Both the position numbers and the translations under genes were made by a program. DNA of 64,000 bases. Source: Malus domestica (Eukaryota > Streptophyta > Magnoliopsida > Rosales > Rosaceae). Of the stretch, positions 54,593 to 64,000 are shown one piece after another (within the stretch, counting starts at the first letter, position 1; each line of letters begins with the position of its first letter). The notes under the pieces were generated by a model, which saw only the letters and a program-made list of their open reading frames with translations, did no database searches and was not told the DNA's origin. The stretch lies in the NCBI RefSeq assembly GCF_042453785.1, contig NC_091673.1:22806501-22870500 (forward strand). The letters are read 5' to 3'.

Positions 54593-56111
54593 TCAGTAAT
54601 TCCAAAAGATCTGATTCCTCCGGTATGTTTTTTTCAAATATACTGAAATTAACTTCCTATAAGTCCATTCCCTTTGCCTCTGGAACTCCAAAAATGCCTC
54701 CGAGCTTGCATGAAAGTCTCCTTTTCCCAAAACTTCAAACACAAATGGATCCGTCAATACCAATGGGGAATCATCCAGATTCATTTTATTGAGGGCAAAA
54801 TACAAATTCCGTCCTAGTCTTCTATCCAAGTATGCATCAACAACACAGCCGCAAGTCACAAGATCGGGAACAACTTTCTCATGTTTCATGTGTTCAAGGC
54901 TAAGATGGAGATCCCACAGTAGAGACATCTTTGAAAAGGCCAGAGCACGGATATTAAACGTAGTAAGATCAGGGCGGAAACCAGCTTCCACCATTCTCAA
55001 AAATTCTCTTTGTAAGCTTTTCATCTTAAAATTCGCAGCATAGGATAACAACAAAAGGTTCCACAGAAGATTTCCCAAGTTTCTTCTACCAAGACCTACA
55101 TCCTTCACGAACTCAGCTAATTCGTAAAACTTGCTGCGCTTCAGATACGCAAATGACATTGCCCAGATTCCCTCTTCCTCTATCAGAAACCTAGACCTTT
55201 TAAGGCGGCCATAAGCGGTCTCCATCTCAGTAAGGGAACCAAAAATGCTATAGTATCTGATAAAGGCATTTCCAGTGGCAGAGTCCACCGGGAAACCCAT
55301 TGAAATCATTTCTTTCAATGCACCTTCCATCAATTCAAGCTGGCCTCCCTTCCCAAAACAAGAGATAGCTAGCGAGTAAACCTCCGGAAACAAACTCAAA
55401 TACCTAGCCCTCATCTGGCCCAAAATTTCATTCACTTTTTCAAAACATCCCGCATTTCCATAAACATCAAATAACTGCGAAACAACCTGAATACTAGGCA
55501 CAAAAGAAGTATATAACAGGTCGTTCCACACTGCTTCCGCTTGAGGAAAAAGGCCATTGTTGGCATGGCATAGCATCAAAGCAGATAGGGTGGAGTTGCT
55601 GGGCAAAAGACCATCCGATTTCATTTCGAGTAAAAGCTCCTGAGCTACATGAGGCAACTTTTGTCTACTTAAACTCCGAATTATCCGCACGCAATCTACA
55701 TAAGTAGCTTGGCCATTAAAACACTCATCCCGCTTCCATTTCCGGATTATCTGTTGTAAGCACAGCCCAAATAAAAGGATATCCTTGAAGAAATCTAAGG
55801 CAATATCGTAATCTTCAACTCATTTTACACAAAGGATGGGTAATTAAAGACTTCAAGACACTAATATGTACACTCTTTCAAACACTAGATCAAGAAATTC
55901 ATAAAATTCATAAACCTGCTAAAACAAATTACGGGCACTTGTTGAATCAAAATTTGATTAAAATGTTCGTGAGAGAGAGAGAGAGAGAGAGACCGACCTT
56001 GCGTGCTAAGGCTCGATTTTGTGAATGGGATTGATGGCAGAAAATAGAAAGGCGTTTTGGGTTGAGAGAAGCTGAAACACGTATTGGGCTCAGAAGAACC
56101 GTGACCCCCAT
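54593..56111 (-). CDS. Pentatricopeptide repeat protein, At3g42630-like (423 residues)
   Basis: Exon 1 is 56111-55998 (38 codons) and exon 2 is 55750-54593; a 247-base GT-AG intron joins them in phase 0. The start MGVTVLLSPIRVSASLNPKR is Ser/Arg-rich without acidic residues, fitting an organelle transit peptide, as for most PPR proteins. Degenerate 35-residue helical repeats follow (LPSNSTLSALMLCHANNG; EVYSLAISCFGKGGQLELM; PDLTTFNIRALAFSKM; VPDLVTCGCVVDAYLD). It ends RRNQIFWNY. PPR proteins bind organellar RNA in a base-specific way to guide processing or editing. The overall match, including the C-terminus, is to the At3g42630-type single-copy PPR protein. No E/DYW editing domain is present. 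Confidence 0.82.
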
Positions 56112-56159
56112 TTCCTGACACAGCTGAGCGTTGGAATGATAACACAAATTTGAACCCTC

Positions 56160-57161
56160 CGTTTAATGCATTTCGATATTGATACTACATTTGGAAATGT
56201 TCCATTGAAATGTTTTTTTTCCCGATAATTTTTAAATAAAGATTTAAACCTTAAATACTTTCGTGTATTACATTTGCACGCTGAAAATACTTTATTCAAT
56301 ATTAATTGACGCATAAATTTATATATTTATTATTCGTTAATTGTTTAGATATAAAATGAATGAGCGTTTGCACAAGCACGGAACAGGATCCTATAACATG
56401 CGTTCTTTAGCTTTACAACTTTTACGTTTCTTTTGGTTACAACGTTGGTATTATTTTGTCATTTAATTTCAACTTTGCATGGTTGAAACTTGAAAAGTGC
56501 ATCTCACACATTTTTTTTTTTTGTATGAATCTAAAACCAACCCAAACTTGAATTAAGAATGTTGGGTTAGGATTGCGTTAGGAATGTTGGGTTAGGATTG
56601 GATTGACTATCCAACTGGCCCAACCCGTCCGAGTTGTACCTAATTAAAAGTGTGTGCATTTTCTACCTAAACCAAAAGTTTTGTTTTCCAATTACCACTT
56701 AGACTTCAATTTTGGTGCCAATGTGCAACCTTTGATGATTTCAGTTAAAATTTCTGTTAAAGCACCTTCTTCATGGATGTGGGGTCTAGTTTTAATTTTT
56801 TTTAATTTATTAAACATCAAAGTAAATGAAAATTTCAAAAATAATGAAATAAAAAAAAAAAAAAAAAAGAAGAAGAAAGACATGGATTTACCATCGCCGA
56901 CTTAGTGACGTTCCTCTACCCCTCACGCCTCCACCTGTCTCATCTCAGATTCCAAATCGAAGCCTTCAGACCCCAATCCAATCTCAAACCTCTCGACTCA
57001 TAATCCTATTTCTACGACCCCATACCACGCAACATAAATCAATCCCTCCTCCTCCCACTCCCAACCTCACCCCCACCCCTGGCTATGTTTCCGATATCTA
57101 CCTCCCCAACTCCATTCATCTATCCCTCCCCTATTACATTTTTCTCTCTTTTCTTCACCCA
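56160..57161. other. AT-rich intergenic sequence upstream of the PPR gene
   Basis: Includes the PPR promoter side (about 56112-56400), a short duplicated GTTGGGTTAGGATTG near 56560-56600, and a poly-A run at 56854-56874 followed by GC-richer sequence. No gene or defined element is recognised. The boundary of unit C falls somewhere in or before this stretch. Confidence 0.5.
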
Positions 57162-57169
57162 ATCTCTCT

Positions 57170-58849
57170 TAGGGCTAGGCACGGGTTAGGCCGGACCCAA
57201 TATTGAAGAGACTGCATTGAATCCGGATTTAAAAGAGACAAGCCAGGCTGGGCCAGGGACAACATATTCTACATATTCTAATATAGGAACCAGACCTAAC
57301 TCGGCCCAGTTGACTCCCAACACAGATTCACAGTTCACTCCCAGCATAGATTCACTACCAGTGTAGTGTGCAGATTTTACAGTTTGCACAAATTCACTCT
57401 CTGCACAAATTCATATCCAATCCAAACATTACAAGTCCATAGATTAACAATAAATCCAAAATAACCACATTACATCGTCCAACATCATTCGATACATTAA
57501 ATCCGAGACATTCAAAATAACATCCGAGAGACATCTAAAGATCAATGAATCCCTAAATTACAAGGAAACCAAAAAAAAAAATTCATCAGAAAGCTCAAAC
57601 CTTTATACAGTAACAATAATAATCAGTGGTGAGTTGTTCAACTTTTACCAAATGTCAGTAAATTCTGTAATGCAAACTACATAGAGAAATCCAGAAAGAC
57701 GAACAAATATCAAGTGAAACAGATAACCCAAATTCTGAAAACATCATCGAATTGCTAATGCGAAAAGATGTTTTTCCATTTTAACTCTCAAACAAACGAT
57801 AAATTTTAACACAAAGGGAAGGTGTTGAAATATGAAGAAAGTTTGACTGTATTTAGATGCAATAGAAATCATACATAACTATGGATAGGCAACATAGGGT
57901 GAACATGTATTCAGCAGACAGCACTAGAAAACATGTATTCAACAATATGGAAGCATCAGGACTACTACAAATGAAGGTCTCCAAACAAAAAACATAGATA
58001 ACTCTCAAACAAACGATAAATTTCGACACAAAGGGAAGGTGCTTAAATCATTACTCCTAATCGGGTAAAATATAACTAAGTTTCGATAAAGTTTTTATAC
58101 GAAACTGAAACCAAGCTAATCTAAAAGAACAGACAATCTGAAACTAACAGGAAACTTACATGAGAAAATATAATTCCAAAGCAAAATACTCGATCAATTA
58201 CGTTATTTGAGAACCAAAGAGAGAGAGAAAAACATAGCCAAAAAGAAAATTCACGCTTTCTTTGTCAATTAAGTTTATCATGCACAATAACAATATTTCA
58301 ATCTAAGCAAGCACAAAACGAACAATTCTAAACATGGAATCGGATAGGAAGTAGTAAACAAAATTCAAACCCAACAAATTCAACTATGAGATAAACAGGA
58401 CAAACATATGAAGTCCCTGTGATAGAGGAATACATGAAATTCACCATATACACATATAAATGGTATAATTTAACCGTATAAAAAAGTTTGTTTCTTCCTA
58501 TAAAAAAAGAACCAGATAATCGAAAGATGGAAAACCAAAAAGAAAATGAATACCCAACACCCAATTGGAAGACTTGAGGGAGGGACTGGAACCTGCACTC
58601 AAGACTAGGGTAGAAACTAACGGTTGAGATTGGATGATAGGTTATCATTCAATCTCGGCCGTTCATTATAATTAGAAACAGGTCGGTCTGGGAACCCGTT
58701 GTTTTTAATTTTATGGACCCACCCTGCCCCATAATTGACAGCGGCCCGGCCCGTTTTCTCTCTACAAATTTTGGAACCAGCCCTTACCCGCCCCGAACCT
58801 AGAATACTCGCCTCGACCCGCGGTTCCTTTACCCGTTTGCCCAACCCTA
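57170..58849. mobile_element. Probable non-autonomous hAT element
   Basis: The left end TAGGGCTAGGCACGGGT and the complement of the right end TAGGGTTGGGCAAACGGGT form imperfect inverted repeats. Flanking 8-mers ATCTCTCT and AACTCTCT agree at 7 of 8. Both subterminal regions are rich in GGCCGG and GGGCC-type motifs (57180-57310; 58680-58840). The interior is AT-rich with no transposase. Confidence 0.5.
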
Positions 58850-58861
58850 AACTCTCTATCT

Positions 58862-59269
58862 CAACTAGGGGTGATTCAGTATGGGATCCCAAATCGAAAA
58901 ATGGGATTTTGAATTCCAAACCGAAAATTTTTTAGATTGGAATTTGAAGACCAATCCCGAACCAAAATTTTGGTATTTCTAATTTTTCGGGATTCCCGAA
59001 ATGTTTTTGGTATTTTAGGATGGATCAAGATTGAATTTTCGGTTTTGAGCTTTTAGGTTGAAATTTGAGATTTTTGGGCTATGGACTTAAATTTGGACTT
59101 TTCGCCTAAAATTTTGTTCCCCAATTTCATATCAATTGAAATTTAGGCTTTGTACCTCATACCAATTTGAAATTCCATACCAATTGAAATACCAAGTCAA
59201 ATTGATGTTCCAAAGTTCCAAAATACTTAATTTCATACTTCTATTTCTAATATAGTCTACTATAAAACC
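58862..59269. mobile_element. Left part of another small DNA element
   Basis: Starts AGGGGTGATTCAGTATGGGA and is full of CCAAATTTCGG-like subterminal motifs and GGGATTCCCGAA inverted segments, as in small hAT elements. It runs into unit D at 59270 without a matching right end, so unit D duplication may have truncated it. Confidence 0.38.
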
Positions 59270-59326
59270 ACTTAAACATTGATTAACGTATTGATTTAAA
59301 ATTTTAGTGTTTCTAACATTATCCTT

Positions 59327-59419
59327 TATTTATATAAAGAGCCGGACGATCAAATGACGTGGAATAAGTTGGTGTGTATAAGGGTAATTTCATTGTTTTG
59401 TCAAAAGCGTAACCCTAAA
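59327..59419 (+). promoter_or_regulatory. Promoter region of zinc-knuckle copy D
   Basis: TATTTATATAAAG at 59327-59339, TGACGTGG at 59355-59362 and telo-box at 59411-59419. Unit D begins only about 60 bases upstream of the TATA box, so any more distal control elements of unit C are missing here. Confidence 0.58.
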
Positions 59420-59475
59420 AGGTAAATCTCCAAACTCGTGCAATCTCTCTGAGTCTCTCTCGCACAAACGAAGCC

Positions 59476-60419
59476 ATGATCCGGGTACCCAGAGACGACG
59501 CCAAGCGCGGAGGCAGAGGCGGAGGCAGGGCCAATTGGCCCGCGCGATCAGAGTCCGGGCGGGGGAAGAATCCAGCCCAACCGGCGGAGCTCCGAGGTGA
59601 GATCCGGATTTGTCTTGGTGTATATATATGCGTTTGGTTTCTGTTTTAGGGTTTGTAAATTCTGCATATTAACCAAAAATGTTGCAGCTTAATTGCTGTT
59701 AAACCCAAAATATATGCGTTTGATGAAACATATCAAACAAAAAATTGCTGTTTTTCGTCACTGTGCGAGAATTACCCTTAAATTAATTACATGCCTAGTT
59801 TTTTGTTTCGATAGAATTCCCTTTTTATATTGAAAATATGTATCTATTTTTGGTGGCCCTCTTAATTTGACCTGTTAATTAGCTGAGTAAATATATCTAG
59901 TATTAATTAATTTATGTGCAACAAACAGATGAGAAGAAAGAAACAAAAGCTGTCGAAAGCTCTATGAGTAAACTCCAACTTGATGATGATACTCCTACTG
60001 CAAAGAAGAAACGTTACCGTGAGTCTAAGAAATGCCATTCTCAGAATGAGCATTGTGCAGTTTGCCTTATGGACGGCCACCACCAATATCTGTGTCCCTA
60101 CCGGGAAAGTGTCCCGTTGGGCGTAACTAAAGTTGGAGAGGGCTATATACTAATGTGTAGGACTTGTGGTTTTGTGGGTAACGTCTGCCTTCATGGCCGC
60201 TCTTATGCTCGTCCCTATAGGCGGTGTTATTGGCGTCTAAAACATGGGTACCCAATCCACGAGGAAGTGGAGCAAATCAGGGCAAGACAGAGAGAAATGG
60301 CTGAAATGTCCAAGGCACGAGTGGAGAGAGGTGAACCATCCTTATTGGATGATACCTCTTCCGATTCCTCTTCTGATACCTCTTCCGATTCCTCTTCTGA
60401 TTCCTCTTCTGAGATATAA
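59476..60419 (+). CDS. Zinc-knuckle protein, copy D (203 residues, intact)
   Basis: Exon 1 is 59476-59596 and exon 2 is 59929-60419, with the same splice sites and phase as copy C. The CCHC knuckle (CAVCLMDGHHQYLC), the second Cys/His cluster and the Ser/Asp tail are all kept. Differences from C include Trp for Met near CYWRLKHGYPIH, Ile for Ser two residues later, Lys for Arg in EMSKARVE, and Leu for Ser in EPSLLDD, the last shared with copy A. No disabling change is seen. Function unknown, as for copy C. Confidence 0.75.
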
Positions 60420-61757
60420 TCGTAATGAAGCTTAGGGTTGGAACATGCGGTGGCTGCAGCTGTTGGATTGCCTTTTCTGTTCATTCATGGCGGATAGATA
60501 CTACTTTGTTGGTTGTTTTCTCGTGTGTTTAATTTCGTTCTTGGAATAGCTAGTTGTGCATGTTGGTCGGATTTCCTTTGCTTGTAGGCTTGTACTGCTT
60601 GTCTTGGAATAACTATGAAACGAATCCACCGCTATCGAATACTAATCTCACCAGAATTGTTCAGTTAGTTTTCGTACATATTATTTCCTTTGCTTGTACG
60701 TATTATTTCCTTTGCTTGTACGTACAATTATTAGTAAGGCCAAGTACTGATGGCACTGTACATTTTTTCTTCCAAAATTTTGCGCCTGCTAGAGTGACTC
60801 GAATAGGAGAAACCCTCCAAGTTTGAGAGTACCACAAAATTAGCATCAGGTTTTTCCAGCTTCCGTTTTAACGTCACTCTGCCACAGAAAGTAGCTAGTG
60901 AATGGAGCTGAAGCGCACAAGCAACGTGTACTAGCAACAAAACAGAAGGCCAACCCCAAACCCTACAATAGGCGGGACTTGCATTGGAAGCAACTGCGGC
61001 AGCAAGCCTCAAGAGGCAACAATTTTGGCCGCTGACTAAGCAGTTGAGATGTTTTCTTAGATTAAGCTGCAACCATCCGTAAATGCAGGTTTCACATCCA
61101 ACAATGCTCAGTTCATATCTTAGCTGCTGTTTTATTTATGATTTCTCTTGCTTTTCTCTAATATTTAGTTAACCTAGCTTGTTTCAACAAGATTTAGAAC
61201 GGCCTTCTATTTGTTTTAATTTGTTTAAATTTTCGTGAAGGCTAGCTACTAGATGGCCACCTCTTTAACATATATATAGTCGTTTGTATATGTATATATA
61301 TGTACATCTATATATATGTGTGTGTGTGTGTGTGGGGTTACGATTCGCTACCTTTTCTTTTGGAGACAAACGACTCAGACTCGTCTAGATTTTTTGGGGG
61401 CATGTAAATTTTGCTAATTTAGGAATAACAAGTAGGTGGAAGTTACAACTGCATGCTCCAATGCAACAAAGGAGTATTTGGGGAGGCACAAAGACAAGAT
61501 GGTTAGGGAATTTGGTTATACTATCGTTCCCTCCACACATTCTTATCGCCCTGGCTCTAGAATATTTAAGAGAGAGAGAGAGAGAGAGAGAGTTGATGAG
61601 AATATAGCACAGCTTCAGTGCCAAGGCGTTGCCAAGGAGAGCGTATGACGGTGGTTCTCCGTCGGGGATTTGTTTCGTTCAGAGCTGGAGACATTTCTAC
61701 GTACGCATGCAGGTTAGAGTTTGATGGAGAGTTGAATTAATTCACAGAAGGTGAGAA
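60420..61757 (+). repeat. Unit D, downstream flank, short form
   Basis: Jumps from CTCACCAGAATT to GTTCAGTTAG near 60655, lacking the 2-kb stretch of unit C. It then has a small local duplication of TATTTCCTTTGCTTGTACGT (60684-60722). The relic segment follows at 60730-61075; here its plus-strand frame (EAHKQRVLATKQKANPK and on) has no stop until 61041. The (GA)n leader of the kinase copy ends the stretch. Confidence 0.72.
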
Positions 61758-63184
61758 ATGGGAAGAGGTCAAACACAAAAGAAGGCGGGGGAGGTGGTGG
61801 CTGTAGCAATAGACAATGACAAGGGCAGCCAACATGCTCTCAAATGGACTATTGATAGTCTTGTCACCAGAGGTCAAGCTCTCACGCTGCTCCAAGTTAG
61901 ACAAAGAACCGCAATTCCCACGCAAAGTACATTCTCTCTCTCTGTATGTGTGTGTGTGTGTGTAAATGCATGAATGCATAAGATGCTGATGATGATCGTA
62001 ATTTACTAATGTACGTCACCAGCCACAAAGGAGGTTGAAAAGGCTCAAGCCAAAGAGTTGTTTCAACCATTCCGCTGCTTTTGCACGAAAAAACTTGTGA
62101 GTAATGCTTCTTCCCTTCATAAAAGTGATAGTGCATTGCCTATCCCGCTCCATGAACAGTTGAGCGGAATCCCTCGTTTCGCAACGTGATTTGTAGTTGT
62201 ACTGCTGATTTGATTTTTGCAACAGCTAAAATGCAATGAAGTCATGATCGAGGATAAAAACATAGCAAAAGCACTGGTAAACTATGTTGTCAATAATTCA
62301 ATCGACATTTTGGTACTTGGTGCGCCGTCGAGAAGCGGCCTTCTCAGGTACTGATTTCTTCTCCAAGTTATATCTCAGTTCATATGCACCAACACTGTAC
62401 AATTCATCAGAAAAATAGTATCAAAGAGAACAAGCATCAATCGTAAAATGTATAAATCATTCATTTATTGGAATGGAACTATAACTGTAGGTAGTTAAGT
62501 ATTACATCTTTAAAATCCAATGAACTAAGAAAACTTTCATACATCTGTCTCAACTAATACCAGCTTACATACGCCGAAAATTTGATGGTTTGAGAAATCA
62601 TTTATTCAAGATCTGGTTCCGCACGTTGTAGTCTTACCTCAGTTTTTTCTTCTCGGAAGCCATCAATTACGCATGCATCATAATTATATCAATCTCGTCA
62701 CAGATTCAAAACAACGGACGTTCCAAACAGTCTCAAAAGAGGCACCGAGTTTCTGCACTGTGTATGTCGTTGGCAAGGGAAAGATATCATATATGCGAGC
62801 TGTTACCACTTCACTGTCCCAGAAAGCTTACTTGCCTAATCAAAAACGGCACCAAACAAACAAAGCTTCTGACACAAATGATACGCAATTCAGCCACAAC
62901 CAGCAATGCAGAGGTTGGCCAGATTCGGTTTTTTCTTTCTTTTTTTTTTAGGTCGAAAGTTCAGATTATGTTCTAGCATCTGTTATTTCCCACCTCACGT
63001 CTGGTTTCTTGTCATTACTCAAACAAGTTTCTGTGACCAATACAGCATGGGAGAGGACGCAGTATCCACCACAAAGCCAGCAATAAGGAGCATGCCTCCA
63101 ACTACAAACTTGACAGCAGAAACTAATATACCACAAATGATTATCCGAGCCAGTTCTGGTGTCCCAATATCATTCCTTCAATAA
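61758..63184 (+). pseudogene. USP kinase copy D, kinase domain deleted
   Basis: Exons 1-3 (61758-61926, 62023-62096, 62226-62347) match copy C and are intact. Exon 4 (from 62704) has lost two bases within FKTTDVPN-T, shifting the frame. Two large deletions follow: copy C 50110-50905 is missing at 63074, and copy C 51013-53790 at 63193, which removes the linker, coiled coil and entire kinase. Only the start of the protein, a USP fold, could be translated. Intron 3 has the empty site for copia 2. It may be an expressed USP-only remnant, but a pseudogene is more likely. Confidence 0.8.
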
Positions 63185-63192
63185 TTGATACC

Positions 63193-63985
63193 TAATTAGT
63201 ACAAGACTCCCCAGCAGGATATTATGCTCACATATATAAATGTAGAGTTGATGTTTAAATAGTCTTAAGGCTCCACAACAACAGGATGTTTTTGCCAGAA
63301 ATTATACCGAGGAAATTATTTATATGTACGTATCATCAACTTCCCAACAATTTAGGCTTCTTGTGAAAGTAGAAAAGCTAACAGTTTCATCTGTTAATTT
63401 AAGAAGGTACTTTTCAAGCCAATGAAACTATAAAGAAAAAATCAATTTGTGATATTAAGGTTTCATAGCAGGTTTACGAAGCATAGAAGGGAAACTGCAG
63501 TAAACAGAAAACAAAACAGACTTGAGAGGAATTAGTTTTGACTGCAGATCAGTTTCAGCGTGAGGGAATGAGAAGGAATAGTAGTTGGATTGCTCTTACC
63601 TTTATTTCACACTCCTCGGAGTTTTCTTTGAATCTGAATGAATGTAGCATTTTCATTTTAGCTTTTGATAAGTTCATAACAATGGTAAGTCATCCATCAG
63701 CAATATCCAACTTCATCTCAGCCTGAACACGGAGATCCTACACAAGATCCATGAGACTAGGAATGCATTTTGCTTACCTAAAATGAACATAATAAGAAAG
63801 TTCAGATACGTACCCATTTCAGAATGCAGGACAATGCATATCTGAGCTGCATTTATCACTTTGTTACATACATGCACTAATTGAACCAATAGAATGCAAA
63901 CTGGAACTGATAGACATAGCATTATCAGCGACAATAATCCTTTCCTAACAATCAGTCAAACATGCACAATATGCAGGTCGCTAGT
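63193..63985. repeat. Unit D copy of the kinase-PPR intergenic region
   Basis: Matches 53790-54592 with scattered substitutions and small gaps. No gene is present. Confidence 0.8.
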
Positions 63986-64000
63986 CAGTAATTCCAAAAG
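63986..64000 (-). CDS. Start of a second PPR gene copy (C-terminus only, cut by window edge)
   Basis: The last 15 bases equal 54593-54607, the stop codon and final residues (FWNY) of the PPR gene. Unit D therefore very probably includes a PPR paralogue continuing beyond the window. Its integrity cannot be judged. Confidence 0.5.

Overview
This window is nuclear DNA from a flowering plant. The evidence is GT-AG introns, Ty1/copia and Ty3/gypsy LTR retrotransposons, CACTA and hAT DNA transposons, a plant-type universal-stress-protein kinase, a PPR gene and a fragment of a Mediator 16 gene. Several repeat sequences, notably the extra reading frames of the gypsy element, resemble ones I associate with apple and pear relatives (Rosaceae, Maleae). 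That assignment is inference and was not tested.

The backbone of the window is a tandemly duplicated block. Its full form, seen from about 39.5 to 56.1 kb, reads: a two-exon gene for a 203-residue CCHC zinc-knuckle protein, then a conserved non-coding or relic segment, a USP-domain protein kinase gene, and a PPR gene on the opposite strand. Five copies or remnants occur. Unit 0 survives as two pieces (1787-2090 and 17722-18250). Unit A is 18251-20028, unit B 29299-39407, unit C 39493 to about 56.1 kb, and unit D 59270 to the window end. The zinc-knuckle gene is intact in C and D, has a premature stop in B, has lost its first exon in A, and is absent from the unit 0 remnant. The kinase gene looks complete in C but has lost its kinase domain and carries a frameshift in D. 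A and D share one 2-kb deletion and a Ser-to-Leu difference, so they are sister copies.

Mobile DNA fills most of the rest. 1-1786 is the end of a CACTA element. 2091-12802 is half of a Tat-type gypsy element read on the minus strand, with an extra antisense gene of the Transposase_28 type. 12803-17721 is a decayed copia element whose 5' LTR is cut exactly where the gypsy element is cut. 21330-26010 is an autonomous-type hAT element with a broken transposase. 26849-28404 is a non-autonomous element with an 8-bp target duplication that carries a transporter-like gene fragment. 31295-32217 is a MULE-like MITE. 32977-38616 is a solo LTR with a copia element nested inside it. 44370-49670 is a very young copia element with apparently identical LTRs, sitting in intron 3 of the USP kinase. 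57170-58849 is a probable non-autonomous hAT element.

No operon-like cooperation is expected. The host genes likely to make product are the zinc-knuckle copies C and D, the USP kinase in C, and the PPR gene at 54593-56111. The novelty lies in the uncharacterised zinc-knuckle family, the traceable duplication and insertion history, and the antisense gene inside the gypsy element.
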